From the NCBI RefSeq assembly GCF_000802155.2, contig NZ_JQGJ02000002.1, positions 372,001 to 436,000 on the forward strand: a stretch of DNA of 64,000 nt. Direction: 5' to 3'. Positions 16,500-26,127 of this stretch are shown here, piece by piece; position 1 is the stretch's first letter, and each line of letters opens with the position of its first letter. A model generated the notes under the pieces. It had not been told where the DNA came from. It saw nothing but the letters and a program-made list of their open reading frames with translations, and searched no databases. The position numbers and the translations under genes are program-made. This stretch comes from Pseudomonas frederiksbergensis (lineage in GTDB: Bacteria > Pseudomonadota > Gammaproteobacteria > Pseudomonadales > Pseudomonadaceae).

Positions 16500-17953
16500 A
16501 GATATCGGCATTTGGTTTTGCGGTCGCCTTGCTGGCCGTGGGCATTGGCGCGGCAGGCGGCTACTGGCTGGCCCAGCGGCAGGCCAAACATGAGGTTCTG
16601 CCCAGTTCTGCACCGACGGACGAGCGCAAGGTGCTCTATTGGTACGACCCGATGCAGCCCGAGCAGCGCTTCGATAAACCGGGCAAGTCACCTTTCATGG
16701 ATATGGAGCTTGTCCCTAAATACGCGGGATCCGAGCAGGATCCGTCTGTCCTGAGCGTCCCCGCTCAAGCCGTGCAAAGCCTCGGAATGCGAACTTCTCC
16801 GGTGATCCGCGGTGTACTGCCCTCGGGTATCGAGGCGGTCGGTTCCCTGGCCTATAACCAGCGAGAGGTGGCGAACCTCCAGGCTCGCGCTGGCGGATTC
16901 GTCGAGCGGGTTTACGGGCGTGCCCCGGGCGATGTGCTGCCTGCCGGTACCCCCCTGGTCGACCTGCTGATTCCCGAGTGGTTCGCCGCGCAGTTGGAGT
17001 TCCTGGCGGTACTGCGTACCGCTGACATTCGCTTGATAAGTGCGACCCAAGAGCGCCTGCGCCTGCTCGGCATGCCTCAAGCGTTGATCGAGCAGGTTCG
17101 CCGCAGCGGCAAACCGCGGGCGGTGCAAACCCTCACCACACCTATCGCCGGCGAGCTCCAAGCCTTGCAGGTACGCGCCGGGATGACCGTGGAGGCGGGT
17201 CAGGACCTGGCCAGGATCAACGGGCTGTCCACGGTCTGGCTCGATGCGGCGATACCCGAAGCAATGGCTGGAATGGTTCAGGTTGGGGCTGACATCCGCG
17301 CCACCCTGACCGCCTTCCCCGGGCAACCGCTGCAGGGCCGCGTCATCGCTTTGTTGCCGAGTGCCGACCCGCAAACGCGCACGCTCACGGTACGCAGCGA
17401 GCTACCCAACCCTGCCGGTAAGTTGCGCCCCGGCATGTTCGCCGCCGTACGCCTGAACAGTACCGTCGAACAACCCGCGCTTCTTGTGCCGAGTGAAGCC
17501 GTGATTCGCACCGGCAAGCGTGCATTGGTGATGCTGGCCGAAGGCGACGGACGCTACCGTCCCCAGGAAATCAGTCTGGGCCGCGAGGCCGATGGGCGCC
17601 TCGAAGTGCTGTCCGGCCTAGAGGAAGGTCAGGCGGTCGTCACCTCCGGCCAGTTCCTCATCGATTCGGAAGCCAGCCTGCAGGGCATCATGGCCAGCCA
17701 TGCCGAGCAGGACAATGAGAAGGAACTACATGAGTCCCATGGTGTGATTCGCGCTCTGGACGCTGAGGAAGTCACCCTGGAGCACGGGCCATTCGAGAGC
17801 CTGAATATGCCCGGTATGACCATGGCATTTCCACTGGCCAGCCCCGAAGTAGCGGCTGGGCTTAAGCCCGGGGATCACGTGCGTATCGGCGTCCGCCAGA
17901 CGGATTCCGGCCTGCGGGTCGAGCGGCTCGTCAATCAAGGAGAGCGGCCATGA
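16496..17953 (+). CDS. cusB: CusB-like periplasmic adaptor with C-terminal CusF-like domain
   Basis: A 485-residue membrane-fusion protein. After an N-terminal anchor (residues 5-25) there is a heavy-metal-binding segment, [12 protein letters not shown]...[12 protein letters not shown], typical of HMBD domains in CusB. The barrel-sandwich and beta-barrel adaptor domains follow. The last 75 residues match the copper chaperone CusF, with [17 protein letters not shown] and [12 protein letters not shown] carrying the Met and His copper ligands. E. coli has CusF as a separate protein; here it is fused to the adaptor. The gene overlaps cusC and cusA by four bases at either end, so the three are tightly coupled. 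Confidence 0.9.
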   Translation: MKISAFGFAVALLAVGIGAAGGYWLAQRQAKHEVLPSSAPTDERKVLYWYDPMQPEQRFDKPGKSPFMDMELVPKYAGSEQDPSVLSVPAQAVQSLGMRTSPVIRGVLPSGIEAVGSLAYNQREVANLQARAGGFVERVYGRAPGDVLPAGTPLVDLLIPEWFAAQLEFLAVLRTADIRLISATQERLRLLGMPQALIEQVRRSGKPRAVQTLTTPIAGELQALQVRAGMTVEAGQDLARINGLSTVWLDAAIPEAMAGMVQVGADIRATLTAFPGQPLQGRVIALLPSADPQTRTLTVRSELPNPAGKLRPGMFAAVRLNSTVEQPALLVPSEAVIRTGKRALVMLAEGDGRYRPQEISLGREADGRLEVLSGLEEGQAVVTSGQFLIDSEASLQGIMASHAEQDNEKELHESHGVIRALDAEEVTLEHGPFESLNMPGMTMAFPLASPEVAAGLKPGDHVRIGVRQTDSGLRVERLVNQGERP

Positions 17954-20900
17954 TCGCGCGCCTGATCCACTGGTCGATCGGCAACCGCTTCCTGGTACTG
18001 CTGGCCACCCTGTTCATCACCGCCCTGGGCATCTGGTCACTGCGCAACACGCCGTTGGATGCACTGCCGGATCTGTCCGACACCCAGGTCATCATCCGCA
18101 CCAGCTTCCCCGGCCAGGCACCGCAGATTGTCGAGAACCAGGTGACCTACCCGCTGGCCACCACCATGCTCTCGGTGCCGGGGGCGAAGACAGTGCGCGG
18201 CTACTCGTTCTTCGGCGACTCCTTCGTTTATGTGCTGTTCGAGGACGATACCGACCTCTACTGGGCGCGCTCGCGGGTGCTGGAGTACCTCAACCAGGCG
18301 CAGGAACGCCTGCCCGAGGGTGTTACCACCACCCTTGGGCCGGATGCCACCGGCGTGGGCTGGATCTACCAGTACGCCTTGGTCGACCGCAGCGGCCAGC
18401 ATGATCTTGCCCAGCTGCGGGCACTGCAGGACTGGTTCCTTAAGTACGAACTCAAGAGCCTGCCCAACGTAGCCGAGGTAGCCACCCTCGGCGGCATGGT
18501 CAAGCAGTATCAGGTGCTGCTCGATCCGCAGAAGCTGGTGGCTTATGGGGTAACTCAGCAGGAGGTCGAAGCGGCGCTGAAGAGCGCCAATCAGGAAACC
18601 GGTGGTGCCATCCTGGAGCTGGCGGAACGCGAGTACATGGTGCGGGCTTCAGGTTATCTAGAGAGCCTGGAGGATTTCCACAATGTGCCGCTGCGGGCTT
18701 CGGCCAGCGGAGTTCCGGTGCTGCTGGGTCAGGTGGCCACCATTCAGCTGGGGCCAGAGATGCGTCGTGGCATTGCCGAGCTGGATGGCCAGGGGGAAGT
18801 GGTAGGCGGCGTGGTCATCTTGCGCTCCGGAAAGAATGCCCGCGATGCCATCGCCGCGGTGAAGACCAAGCTGGACAGCCTGAAGGGCAGCCTGCCGGCC
18901 GGCGTCGAGGTGGTCGCCACCTATGACCGTTCGCAACTGATCGACCGCGCCATCGACAACCTCAGCTATAAGCTGCTGGAAGAGTTCGCGGTGGTTGCCC
19001 TGGTTTGCCTGATCTTCCTCTGGCACCTGCGCTCGTCGCTGGTCGCGATCATCACCCTGCCCCTGGGCATCCTGATGGCCTTCATTGTCATGCGCTACCA
19101 GGGCGTCAATGCCAACATCATGTCGCTCGGCGGGATCGCCATCGCCATCGGTGCCATGGTCGACGCAGCCGTGGTGATGATCGAGAACGCGCACAAGCAC
19201 ATCGAGGCCTGGAAGGCCCGGAATCCTGATGAGCACCTCCATGGCGAGGCGCACTGGCGAGTGATCGGCGAAGCCGCAGCCGAAGTCGGGCCCGCGCTGT
19301 TCTTCAGCCTGCTGATCATCACCCTGTCCTTCCTCCCCGTTTTCACTCTGGAGGCTCAGGAGGGCCGGTTATTTGGCCCACTGGCCTTTACCAAGACCTA
19401 TGCCATGGCGGCCGCCGCCGGACTGTCGATCACCCTGGTGCCGGTGCTGATGGGCTACTGGATTCGTGGGCATATCCCCAACGAACAGCAAAACCCGCTA
19501 AATCGCTGGCTGATCAATGCCTACCGGCCGGTGTTGGAAGCGGTGCTGGCTTGGCCGAAAACAACGCTGACGCTGGCATTGGTGGTTTTTCTCTCTAGCG
19601 TCTGGCCACTTATCCAGCTAGGCGGTGAGTTCCTGCCACCCATGGATGAGGGCGATCTGCTGTACATGCCATCTGCCCTGCCCGGCCTGCCGGCAAGCAA
19701 GGCCAGTCAGTTGCTGCAGCAGACCAACCGGATGATCCTTACCGTGCCGGAAGTGGCGCGGGTGTTCGGCAAAGCCGGTCGAGCAGAAACGGCCACCGAC
19801 CCAGCGCCGCTGGAGATGTTCGAGACCACGGTACAGTTCAAGCCGCGCGATCAGTGGCGCCCGGGAATGACACCAGAGAAGCTCATCGAGGCATTGGACC
19901 AGGCGGTGAAAGTCCCGGGGCTGTCCAACATCTGGGTTCCACCGATCCGTAACCGCATCGATATGCTGGCCACGGGGATCAAGAGTCCCATCGGGGTGAA
20001 AGTTTCCGGAACCTCGCTGGCCGAGATTGAGCGCATAACGCGTGACATTGAGGCCGTCGCCAAGGAGGTACCTGGCGTGAGTTCGGCGCTGGCGGAGCGG
20101 CTGACCGGCGGTCGCTATGTGGACATCCAGATCGATCGCCTGGCCGCGGCGCGCTATGGCCTGAGCATCGCCGACGTGCAGGCGGTGGTATCGGGCGCTA
20201 TAGGCGGCAGCAATATCGGTGAAACGGTCGAGGGGCTGGCCCGCTTCCCGATCAGCCTGCGCTATCCCAGGGAGTGGCGTGACAGCCCGGAAGCGTTGCA
20301 GCGCATGCCGATTCTCACCGCAGTGGGCCAGCAAATCACCCTAGGAACCGTCGCCCAGATCAGTCTGACAGAAGGGCCGCCGATGTTGCGCAGCGAGAAC
20401 GGGCGTCTCTCGGGCTGGGTCTATGTCGATGTCCGCGGTCGCGATCTGGCATCGACTGTGCGAGAACTGCAGGAGCGTGTCACGAATGGTGTGCCACTGG
20501 TTGCGGGGGTGACAGTCTCCTACTCCGGTCAATTTGAATTCCTAGAGCGCGCCAATGCACGCCTGACTTGGGTCGTGCCGGCGACCTTGCTGATCATCTT
20601 CGTGCTGCTCTACCTGACATTCAGCCGTTTCAGCGAGGCCCTGTTGATCATGGCCACACTACCCTTCGCCCTGTCAGGCGGTGTCTGGTTGCTCTACTGG
20701 TTCGGCTTCAACCTGTCGGTTGCCACTGGGGTCGGCTTTATCGCCTTGGCGGGAGTCTCGGCGGAATTTGGGGTGATCATGCTGCTGTATCTGAAGAACG
20801 CCTGGCATGCGCGCGTGGATGCAGGGCGCAGCGACGATCCGGCCCTGCTGGAGGCAATTCGCGAAGGAGCCGTCCTGCGTGTCAGACCCAAGGTGATGAC

Positions 20901-21084
20901 CGTTGCCGTGATCATCGCTGGCCTGCTGCCCATTCTCTGGGGCGGCGGAGCGGGTTCAGAGGTCATGAAACGCATTGCCGCACCTATGGTTGGCGGCATG
21001 ATCACAGCCCCGCTGCTGTCCATGCTGGTGTTGCCTGCCGCCTATTGGTTGATGCGTCGACGGGGTAAACGAAAGAGTTACTAA
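17950..21084 (+). CDS. cusA: CusA-like heavy-metal RND efflux pump
   Basis: A 1044-residue inner-membrane RND transporter of the HME class. The N-terminal helix ([19 protein letters not shown]) is followed by the porter domain with [19 protein letters not shown], and the proton-relay region is [17 protein letters not shown] in TM4. Met-rich segments ([17 protein letters not shown]) fit monovalent copper or silver binding. It drives export from the cytoplasm or periplasm through CusB and CusC using the proton gradient. The gene overlaps cusB by four bases (ATGA) and is followed by a 68-base gap to a convergent gene. No frameshift was seen. Confidence 0.93.
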   Translation: MIARLIHWSIGNRFLVLLATLFITALGIWSLRNTPLDALPDLSDTQVIIRTSFPGQAPQIVENQVTYPLATTMLSVPGAKTVRGYSFFGDSFVYVLFEDDTDLYWARSRVLEYLNQAQERLPEGVTTTLGPDATGVGWIYQYALVDRSGQHDLAQLRALQDWFLKYELKSLPNVAEVATLGGMVKQYQVLLDPQKLVAYGVTQQEVEAALKSANQETGGAILELAEREYMVRASGYLESLEDFHNVPLRASASGVPVLLGQVATIQLGPEMRRGIAELDGQGEVVGGVVILRSGKNARDAIAAVKTKLDSLKGSLPAGVEVVATYDRSQLIDRAIDNLSYKLLEEFAVVALVCLIFLWHLRSSLVAIITLPLGILMAFIVMRYQGVNANIMSLGGIAIAIGAMVDAAVVMIENAHKHIEAWKARNPDEHLHGEAHWRVIGEAAAEVGPALFFSLLIITLSFLPVFTLEAQEGRLFGPLAFTKTYAMAAAAGLSITLVPVLMGYWIRGHIPNEQQNPLNRWLINAYRPVLEAVLAWPKTTLTLALVVFLSSVWPLIQLGGEFLPPMDEGDLLYMPSALPGLPASKASQLLQQTNRMILTVPEVARVFGKAGRAETATDPAPLEMFETTVQFKPRDQWRPGMTPEKLIEALDQAVKVPGLSNIWVPPIRNRIDMLATGIKSPIGVKVSGTSLAEIERITRDIEAVAKEVPGVSSALAERLTGGRYVDIQIDRLAAARYGLSIADVQAVVSGAIGGSNIGETVEGLARFPISLRYPREWRDSPEALQRMPILTAVGQQITLGTVAQISLTEGPPMLRSENGRLSGWVYVDVRGRDLASTVRELQERVTNGVPLVAGVTVSYSGQFEFLERANARLTWVVPATLLIIFVLLYLTFSRFSEALLIMATLPFALSGGVWLLYWFGFNLSVATGVGFIALAGVSAEFGVIMLLYLKNAWHARVDAGRSDDPALLEAIREGAVLRVRPKVMTVAVIIAGLLPILWGGGAGSEVMKRIAAPMVGGMITAPLLSMLVLPAAYWLMRRRGKRKSY

Positions 21085-21152
21085 CCACAGGAGCTATAGC
21101 TCTGAATGTTCAGGTGAGCCCCTCCGCCATATGACGAAGGGGCTTATCTGTC

Positions 21153-21815
21153 TTAAATCACGCGTTTAACGCTCAGGTAATCGCCCTTGGTCTTCAGCGT
21201 GATGGTCACGTCGCGGTTGCTGCGGTTGCGCCAGAACCAGCCGTGTGTACCGTCGAAGATGGCGGTGAATTCACCCTTGTCGCCCTTGATCTGCTTACCC
21301 TTGCTATAGCTGTGGTAGTAGCCCTTTGGGCCGTTGTAGGGTTCGCCATGGGTGTCGTGGTTGACCGGAACACCATTGGTCGTCCACTCGTAGCTGACCG
21401 TGGCCTTGTTCAGCATCTCCAGCTTGATTTCACTGGCCTCACCTGGCTTCAGGGTGACGGTTATCTCGTCAGACTTCAGGGCTGGCTGAGGCTCTGCGGC
21501 TGGTTCAGCCACAGGCACTGCCGCGACTTGCTCTTGAGCTACCGGCTGAACAGGCACGGGGGCTTGAGCGACTGGAGCCGCAGCTGGCTGAACCGCTGCA
21601 TCCGCTGCCGCTTCTTCGGCCAGGGTTATCTTCATTTCGCCCATCTGGGTCAGGCCGAGTACGCGACCAACGCCCGTCGGGTCGATGGCGTACTCCGAAG
21701 GCATCACCACGGTGACCAGTAAGGCTGCGGCAACACCCACGGCGATCACAGTGGAGCGCAGCAGTTGGTGGCTGGTAGGCAATTCGCTTTGGGTCGGAAG
21801 CTTGGTATTGAACAT
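21153..21815 (-). CDS. transmembrane anchor protein of the HupE-linked group
   Basis: A 220-residue protein with one N-terminal membrane helix (residues about 20-42, TVIAVGVAAALLVTVVM), a long Ala/Pro/Val-rich linker (residues about 65-110), and a C-terminal beta domain of about 105 residues (EITVTLKPGEASEIKLEML to the end). Proteins of this type are annotated as transmembrane anchor proteins beside HupE/UreJ genes; the function is not established. The C-terminal domain contains several His and aromatic residues (NHDTHGEPYNG, GTHGWFWRNRS). It begins 12 bases after the HupE gene on the same strand, so it is cotranscribed. Confidence 0.7.
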   Translation of the reverse strand: MFNTKLPTQSELPTSHQLLRSTVIAVGVAAALLVTVVMPSEYAIDPTGVGRVLGLTQMGEMKITLAEEAAADAAVQPAAAPVAQAPVPVQPVAQEQVAAVPVAEPAAEPQPALKSDEITVTLKPGEASEIKLEMLNKATVSYEWTTNGVPVNHDTHGEPYNGPKGYYHSYSKGKQIKGDKGEFTAIFDGTHGWFWRNRSNRDVTITLKTKGDYLSVKRVI

Positions 21816-21827
21816 GCTGATAATTCC

Positions 21828-22565
21828 TTACTGAGAGACGATCAGGCCGGTGAGCTGGTAACCCATCAAGAGGAAACCGGCGCTCATCATGGCGACATTG
21901 GCGGTGTAGGCATGACGCCAGAAGCTGGCGGTGCGCCGCCAGTAGCCCATGACAATCAGGATGGCGCTCAAGGCCAGGAGCTGGCCGATTTCGACGCCGA
22001 CGTTGAAGGCAATCAGGTTGGCAATCAGGCCGTCTGCCGAGATCTCGTATTCCTGGATCTTGGTCGCCAGACCAAAGCCATGCAGCAGGCCGAAAATCAG
22101 CGTGGCCGCCTTGGTATCGGGCTGATAACCGAACCAGCGCTGGAACGCGCCCAGGTTATCCAGCGCCTTGTACACCACCGAGAAACCGATGATGGCGTCG
22201 ATCACATAGGAGCTGATGTTGATTTCCGCTAGTACGCCCAGCAGCAGCGTCACGGTGTGGCCCACGGCGAACAGGGTGACGTAGAGCCCTACGTCCTTCA
22301 GGCGGTAGAGAAAGAAGATCACCCCGAAGAGGAACAGCAGGTGGTCGTAGCCGGTGATCATGTGCTTGGCACCTATATAGATGAACGGCAGCACCATCAC
22401 CCCGGAACTTTCCTGGATAAAGCCCTTGTCGCCCTCGGCGACAGCGTGGGCCAGTGCGTCAGGCATGCCGAGAAACAGCAATGCCGTGAACAGCAGCAAC
22501 AGTAGTAACGAGCGATTCGGGCGCACGACAGATGCGTCCATTGCGCCCATAGATAGCGAATGCAT
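21828..22565 (-). CDS. HupE/UreJ family membrane protein
   Basis: A 245-residue protein with a signal-like N-terminus (LLLLLLFTALLFLGMPDALAHA), about six hydrophobic helices, and the family motif GYDHLLFLFGV plus HTVTLLLG and GLLHGFGLA. Members of this family transport nickel or cobalt, or have been linked to metal supply for hydrogenase and urease. In a metal-resistance transposon an efflux or uptake role for Ni/Co or another metal is possible, but direction cannot be read from the sequence. It lies between the 119-residue His-rich protein gene and the anchor gene, all on the minus strand, and probably forms an operon with them. Confidence 0.8.
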   Translation of the reverse strand: MHSLSMGAMDASVVRPNRSLLLLLLFTALLFLGMPDALAHAVAEGDKGFIQESSGVMVLPFIYIGAKHMITGYDHLLFLFGVIFFLYRLKDVGLYVTLFAVGHTVTLLLGVLAEINISSYVIDAIIGFSVVYKALDNLGAFQRWFGYQPDTKAATLIFGLLHGFGLATKIQEYEISADGLIANLIAFNVGVEIGQLLALSAILIVMGYWRRTASFWRHAYTANVAMMSAGFLLMGYQLTGLIVSQ

Positions 22566-22612
22566 GGTTGAGTCCTAAATTAAAGGGGGCTTGGGCCGCA
22601 CAGCGGCCTGTG

Positions 22613-22972
22613 TCAGATCACGAATGTGGCGCGCGGTGGCCGCTCGATCAGGAAGATCGGGCTTGGAGGAATGGAGTAATGAGGGGCTGGTATCGGCTGC
22701 GCACGTTCTGGCAGCGTGCTTATTCTCAGCAGCGCGGTCAGATGCGGTGTTTCATGCAAGTGGTCGGCTGTCAGCGGCGAGTGGCAGTGATCCCCGTACG
22801 CAGCACAGGCCTGCGTCTCATCACCATGCGCATGCGAATGAGCACCGTCATTGCCACCCAAGGCAGGCTGGCTCGACCCCATAAACAGCGCAGAGGTATG
22901 CCCGGCCCAAGCCAGCAATATGGCGAGAGCAAGGGCAAAAATCACCTTGGTGCTAATGGGATTGCTGAGCAT
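22613..22972 (-). CDS. small His-rich exported protein, first gene of the HupE unit
   Basis: A 119-residue protein with an N-terminal hydrophobic segment (VIFALALAILLAWAGHTSAL) and a His-rich middle (GAHSHAHGDETQACAAYGDHCHSPLTADHLHETPH). The His and Cys content suggests metal binding in the periplasm. The C-terminal part is Pro-rich (PERAQPIPAPHYSIPPSP). I do not recognise a named family. The start lies 119 bases from the divergent RcnR-like gene, and the palindrome at 23034-23051 is between them, so this unit and the exporter may be controlled together. Confidence 0.65.
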   Translation of the reverse strand: MLSNPISTKVIFALALAILLAWAGHTSALFMGSSQPALGGNDGAHSHAHGDETQACAAYGDHCHSPLTADHLHETPHLTALLRISTLPERAQPIPAPHYSIPPSPIFLIERPPRATFVI

Positions 22973-23033
22973 GTTGTGGTTCTTTCGATGCCTAAGCGAG
23001 TGGCTTTTATGGAGAGGTAGCCGGTTTGACCAT

Positions 23034-23051
23034 ATCCCCCCCTGGGGGATA
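23034..23051. promoter_or_regulatory. RcnR/CsoR-type operator (TATCCCCC-N2-GGGGGATA)
   Basis: Perfect 8-bp arms around a 2-bp centre, between divergent genes and 40 bases before the RcnR-like start. Operators of this regulator family are G/C tracts flanked by A/T, which fits. Confidence 0.75.
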
Positions 23052-23090
23052 GCATGCGAGCGTAATTCATCGACGCACGAGACTCAAGGC

Positions 23091-23378
23091 ATGAGCGATC
23101 ACGAACACGGCCACCAGCACCAAAGTCATGGCGACATCATCAAAAGGTTGAAAAGAGCGGAGGGCCACCTGCGCAGCATCGTCACCATGATCGAAGAAAG
23201 CCGGGCCTGCGTCGACATCGCCCAGCAGCTGCATGCCGTGGAAAAAGCCGTCTGCCAGGCCAAGCGTGTGCTGATCCAGGATCATATCGATCACTGTCTG
23301 GAACACACGATCGAAGCACTCGCAACCGGCGAGCGCGCGTCACTCGAAGATTTCAAGCAAATCACCAAGTACCTCTAG
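23091..23378 (+). CDS. metal-sensing repressor, RcnR/CsoR (DUF156) family
   Basis: A 95-residue all-helical repressor. After a His-rich tail (HEHGHQHQSHGD) comes IIKRLKRAEGHLRSIVTMIEE, the family hallmark, and the Cys in RACVDIAQQLHAVEKA together with the following His residues, as in nickel/cobalt sensors. The ATG at 23091 was chosen because the protein then begins with the family's usual start; the longer frame runs through the operator. Without metal it should bind the palindrome upstream, and Ni or Co would release it. The exporter gene begins 12 bases later. Confidence 0.88.
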   Translation: MSDHEHGHQHQSHGDIIKRLKRAEGHLRSIVTMIEESRACVDIAQQLHAVEKAVCQAKRVLIQDHIDHCLEHTIEALATGERASLEDFKQITKYL

Positions 23379-23390
23379 GTCATTACCCCC

Positions 23391-24515
23391 ATGTCGAGCT
23401 TCGCCGAACTGCTGCAACAGGGGGCCTCTCAGGCCTGGCTGTACTTCCCCAGCGCCATTCTGCTGGGTGCTTTGCACGGCTTGGAGCCAGGGCACTCGAA
23501 GACCATGATGGCGGCGTTTATCGTGGCCATTCGTGGCACGGTGAAGCAGGCCATTCTGCTAGGCCTTGCCGCAACGCTTTCGCACACCGCTGTAGTCTGG
23601 CTGGTGGCCATGGGCGGCATGTACCTGGGGCAGAATTTGGATGCCGAAACTACCGAGCCGTATTTCCAGCTCGCGTCCGCCACCATCATTATCACCATCG
23701 CCCTGTGGATGCTCTGGCGCACCTGGCGTGGCGAGCAGATGTGGCGCTTCGAGGAAGGTGATGAGCATCAACACGAGCACCACCACGATGAAACGCAGCG
23801 CATCGACACCGGACATGGGCGTATCGAGCTGTCGATCTTCGAGGAAAGTACTCCACCGCGCTGGCGGCTGAAGACCTTGAGTGGCCATGTCTGGCCGGCT
23901 GCCGAAGTGAGCCTGCTGACGACTCGCCCCGATGGACTGGCCCAGCAGTTTTGCTTCGTTGACCGCGGTGATTACCTAGAGTCAGTCGACGTGATTCCCG
24001 AGCCCCACGAATTCACCGCGCGCCTGAGTCTGGGCCATGCCGGACATTCCCACGACTATGACCTGGAGTTCCGCGAGCACGACCACGGTCATGAGCACTC
24101 CGAGCTGGAAGAGCTGGAGCTGTCGCTGGACGGCTATCAGGATGCCCATGAGCGGGCGCATGCCAACGACATCCGTAAACGCTTCAGCAATCGCAATGTC
24201 ACCACCGGCCAGATCATCCTGTTCGGTCTGACTGGCGGACTCATTCCCTGCCCGGCAGCGATCACCGTGCTGCTGCTCTGCCTGCAAGTGAAAGAAGTCG
24301 CCCTGGGTGCCGTCCTGGTGCTGTGTTTCAGCATTGGTCTGGCCATCACCCTGGTCACCGTTGGTGCCGCCGCCGCTATTGGCGCTCGGCAAGCCTCCAA
24401 TCGCTGGCCCTGGCTCGGTGTTGTCGCGCGTCGCGCCCCTTACCTGTCCAGCCTGCTGATCATTGGGGTGGGGATTTACGTTGGCTTCCACGGCTGGATC
24501 GGCCTGAACGCCTAG
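23391..24515 (+). CDS. nickel/cobalt exporter, RcnA/NreB-like
   Basis: A 374-residue membrane protein with N-terminal HGLEPGHSKTMMAAFIV and a second conserved C-terminal half (TGGLIPCPAAITVLLLCL), both typical of RcnA. Between them lies a cytoplasmic or periplasmic insert of about 150 residues with long His stretches (DEHQHEHHHDETQ, HDHGHEHSE), larger than in E. coli RcnA and with a folded-looking domain. It exports Ni2+ and Co2+. It is immediately downstream of the RcnR-like repressor and 3 bases before the next gene, so one operon. Confidence 0.85.
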   Translation: MSSFAELLQQGASQAWLYFPSAILLGALHGLEPGHSKTMMAAFIVAIRGTVKQAILLGLAATLSHTAVVWLVAMGGMYLGQNLDAETTEPYFQLASATIIITIALWMLWRTWRGEQMWRFEEGDEHQHEHHHDETQRIDTGHGRIELSIFEESTPPRWRLKTLSGHVWPAAEVSLLTTRPDGLAQQFCFVDRGDYLESVDVIPEPHEFTARLSLGHAGHSHDYDLEFREHDHGHEHSELEELELSLDGYQDAHERAHANDIRKRFSNRNVTTGQIILFGLTGGLIPCPAAITVLLLCLQVKEVALGAVLVLCFSIGLAITLVTVGAAAAIGARQASNRWPWLGVVARRAPYLSSLLIIGVGIYVGFHGWIGLNA

Positions 24516-24518
24516 CCG

Positions 24519-24959
24519 ATGTGGGAGTTATCCGGTTATTTCGGCCTGTTCTTCGCCGCCTTCGGTGCCGCCACGCTGCTGCCCATGCAGTCGGAGGCGG
24601 TGCTGGTCGGGTTGCTGCTGACCGACCGCTACGCGGCCTGGGCACTGCTGGCAGTGGCCACCACGGGCAATGTGCTGGGTTCGGCACTGAACTGGCTGCT
24701 GGGCCGTTCCATCGAGCATTACCGGCACAAGCGCTGGTTTCCCGTCAGCGAAGGCAAACTGGAAAAGGCCCAGCAGGCTTATCACCGCTTCGGTCGCTGG
24801 TCGCTGCTGCTCAGTTGGGTGCCGATCATTGGTGATCCGCTTACCGTGGTAGCCGGTGTTATGCGCGAACCGTTCTGGAGCTATCTGTTGATCGTGACAC
24901 TGGCCAAGGCCACTCGCTATCTGGTGCTAGCTGCCTTGACGCTTGGGTGGTTTGGGTGA
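24519..24959 (+). CDS. YqaA/DedA-like membrane protein
   Basis: A 146-residue protein with three or four hydrophobic segments and the conserved GNVLGSALNWLLGR and KTGRW-like KLEKAQQAYHRFGRWSLLLSW pattern of the YqaA family, related to DedA. Its function is not established; DedA-type proteins have been tied to lipid flipping and membrane homeostasis. It lies between the RcnA-like and TraX-like genes, overlapping the latter by 13 bases, so it is cotranscribed with the nickel exporter. Confidence 0.75.
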   Translation: MWELSGYFGLFFAAFGAATLLPMQSEAVLVGLLLTDRYAAWALLAVATTGNVLGSALNWLLGRSIEHYRHKRWFPVSEGKLEKAQQAYHRFGRWSLLLSWVPIIGDPLTVVAGVMREPFWSYLLIVTLAKATRYLVLAALTLGWFG

Positions 24960-25672
24960 GCCTGCATAAGCGCGACACCAACCTGGATCTGATCAAGTGG
25001 CTGGCGATGCTGACCATGCTGCTGGATCACCTGCGCTACGTCTGGCCTGACACCGAATGGCTGTTCATCGTCGGACGCTTAGCCTTTCCACTGTTCTGCC
25101 TGGGCGTCGCAGCCAACGTGGCGCGCTCGCAATCGGGGGCGCTGTACAGCGAAGCCAATGCGCGCTACCTGGGCTGGATGGCGGCGTTTGCGCTGATCTC
25201 GGAGTTGCCCTATCGCCTGCTATCCAGCGACAGCAGCACGCTCAACGTGATGCCTTCGCTGCTGCTGGGCCTGCTGATCGCCTGGGGCGCCCACCACCGC
25301 GGACGCGACGGTTTGGTTCTGGCTCTGGCCGGCGTGACTGTCGCGGTGCTGATCCAGGAGCGCCTGATGTACGGGGTTTTCGGTGCACTGCTGCCGGCGG
25401 CATTGCTCCTGGCCATTCAGCTCCCCGGGCTTGTGTGGCTCTTGCCGGCCGCACTGTGCGTACTGGCCAACAGTCGCAACCGCTGGCTCGCGGAGTGGGA
25501 GTTGCAGCCCTACAGCTTGCTGATCGTGAGCACAGCGTTCTTCGCCCCTCTGCTTGGGCTATGGCTGTTGAGTCGACCGGACCGGCTCAGGATCTGGCCG
25601 GTCACGCGTTGGGGCTATTGGTTCTACCCTGGACATCTGGCGGCACTGCACCTGATCCGCTCGTTCAGCTAG
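24947..25672 (+). CDS. TraX family membrane protein
   Basis: A 241-residue polytopic protein matching TraX: DLIKWLAMLTMLLDHLRYVW at the N-terminus, a FPLFCLGVAANVAR helix, and WYPGHLAALHLI-like FYPGHLAALHLI at the C-terminus. In F plasmid TraX acetylates pilin, but most chromosomal homologues have no known role and the family name alone does not indicate conjugation. The start could be ATG 24947 or GTG 24956; both overlap the preceding gene. Confidence 0.78.
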   Translation: MVWVSLHKRDTNLDLIKWLAMLTMLLDHLRYVWPDTEWLFIVGRLAFPLFCLGVAANVARSQSGALYSEANARYLGWMAAFALISELPYRLLSSDSSTLNVMPSLLLGLLIAWGAHHRGRDGLVLALAGVTVAVLIQERLMYGVFGALLPAALLLAIQLPGLVWLLPAALCVLANSRNRWLAEWELQPYSLLIVSTAFFAPLLGLWLLSRPDRLRIWPVTRWGYWFYPGHLAALHLIRSFS

Positions 25673-25734
25673 CTCAGATTTCCCTCTTCAGAAACCTTCT
25701 TGCCCGATGCAGGCCTCTTGCCATACCTTGCAGA

Positions 25735-25750
25735 TGTGACCTGCGTCACA
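25735..25750. promoter_or_regulatory. Vfr/CRP-like site (TGTGA-N6-TCACA)
   Basis: An exact match to the CRP-family palindrome, TGTGAC-CTGC-GTCACA, 30 bases before the start codon of the next small gene. Vfr is the Pseudomonas CRP homologue. A single match could arise by chance. Confidence 0.45.
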
Positions 25751-25779
25751 CACAACAAGAAGCTGAAAAGGAGTTCCTC

Positions 25780-25914
25780 ATGAAGAAGTTTTCTGCTGTT
25801 CTGATTGCTGCTGTTCTCGCCCTAACCTCCGTTGCCGCTCTCGCCCACAGCGGTGGAACGGATTCGAAAGGCTGCCACCGCAACCACAAAACGGGCGACT
25901 ACCACTGCCACTAA
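25780..25914 (+). CDS. 44-residue exported His/Cys protein
   Basis: The ORF follows a clear AAGGAG eight bases before its ATG. Residues 1-22 form a signal peptide (KKFSAVLIAAVLALTS, then ALA). The mature peptide of about 22 residues carries HSGGTDSKGCH at its start and KTGDYHCH at its end. The HSGG-GCH-YHCH arrangement is known from small secreted proteins and from the tails of nucleases, and its two Cys and five His suggest metal binding. It is not otherwise characterised. The Vfr-like site lies just upstream. Confidence 0.75.
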   Translation: MKKFSAVLIAAVLALTSVAALAHSGGTDSKGCHRNHKTGDYHCH

Positions 25915-26043
25915 GCATTCGCCAGTAGCGACTGGTCACCGTCTTTCATTTACGGTGGCCAGCGTTCCAGGCTATCGACGAACCCATCGTGTCGCACCAG
26001 ATACCGCCAAGCATGTTTTCAACACTGTAGACATTCTATCTCT

Positions 26044-26060
26044 ATTACGACGATGTAATT
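26044..26060. promoter_or_regulatory. possible CopR box before the DUF2790 gene
   Basis: ATTACGACGATGTAATT shares ATTAC-N5-TGTAA with the box at 32806-32822 at the same spacing, 67 bases before the DUF2790 start. Confidence 0.4.
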
Positions 26061-26127
26061 TTCACTTCACTTTTATGACAGCTCGTTAAGTTTATATTTT
26101 AATCACTACCTTAAGGAGTGATTAAAT

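Noticed and set aside
24947..25672. TraX-like gene as evidence of a conjugative element
   Set aside because: No other transfer gene, origin of transfer or relaxase is visible; TraX homologues are common outside conjugative plasmids.
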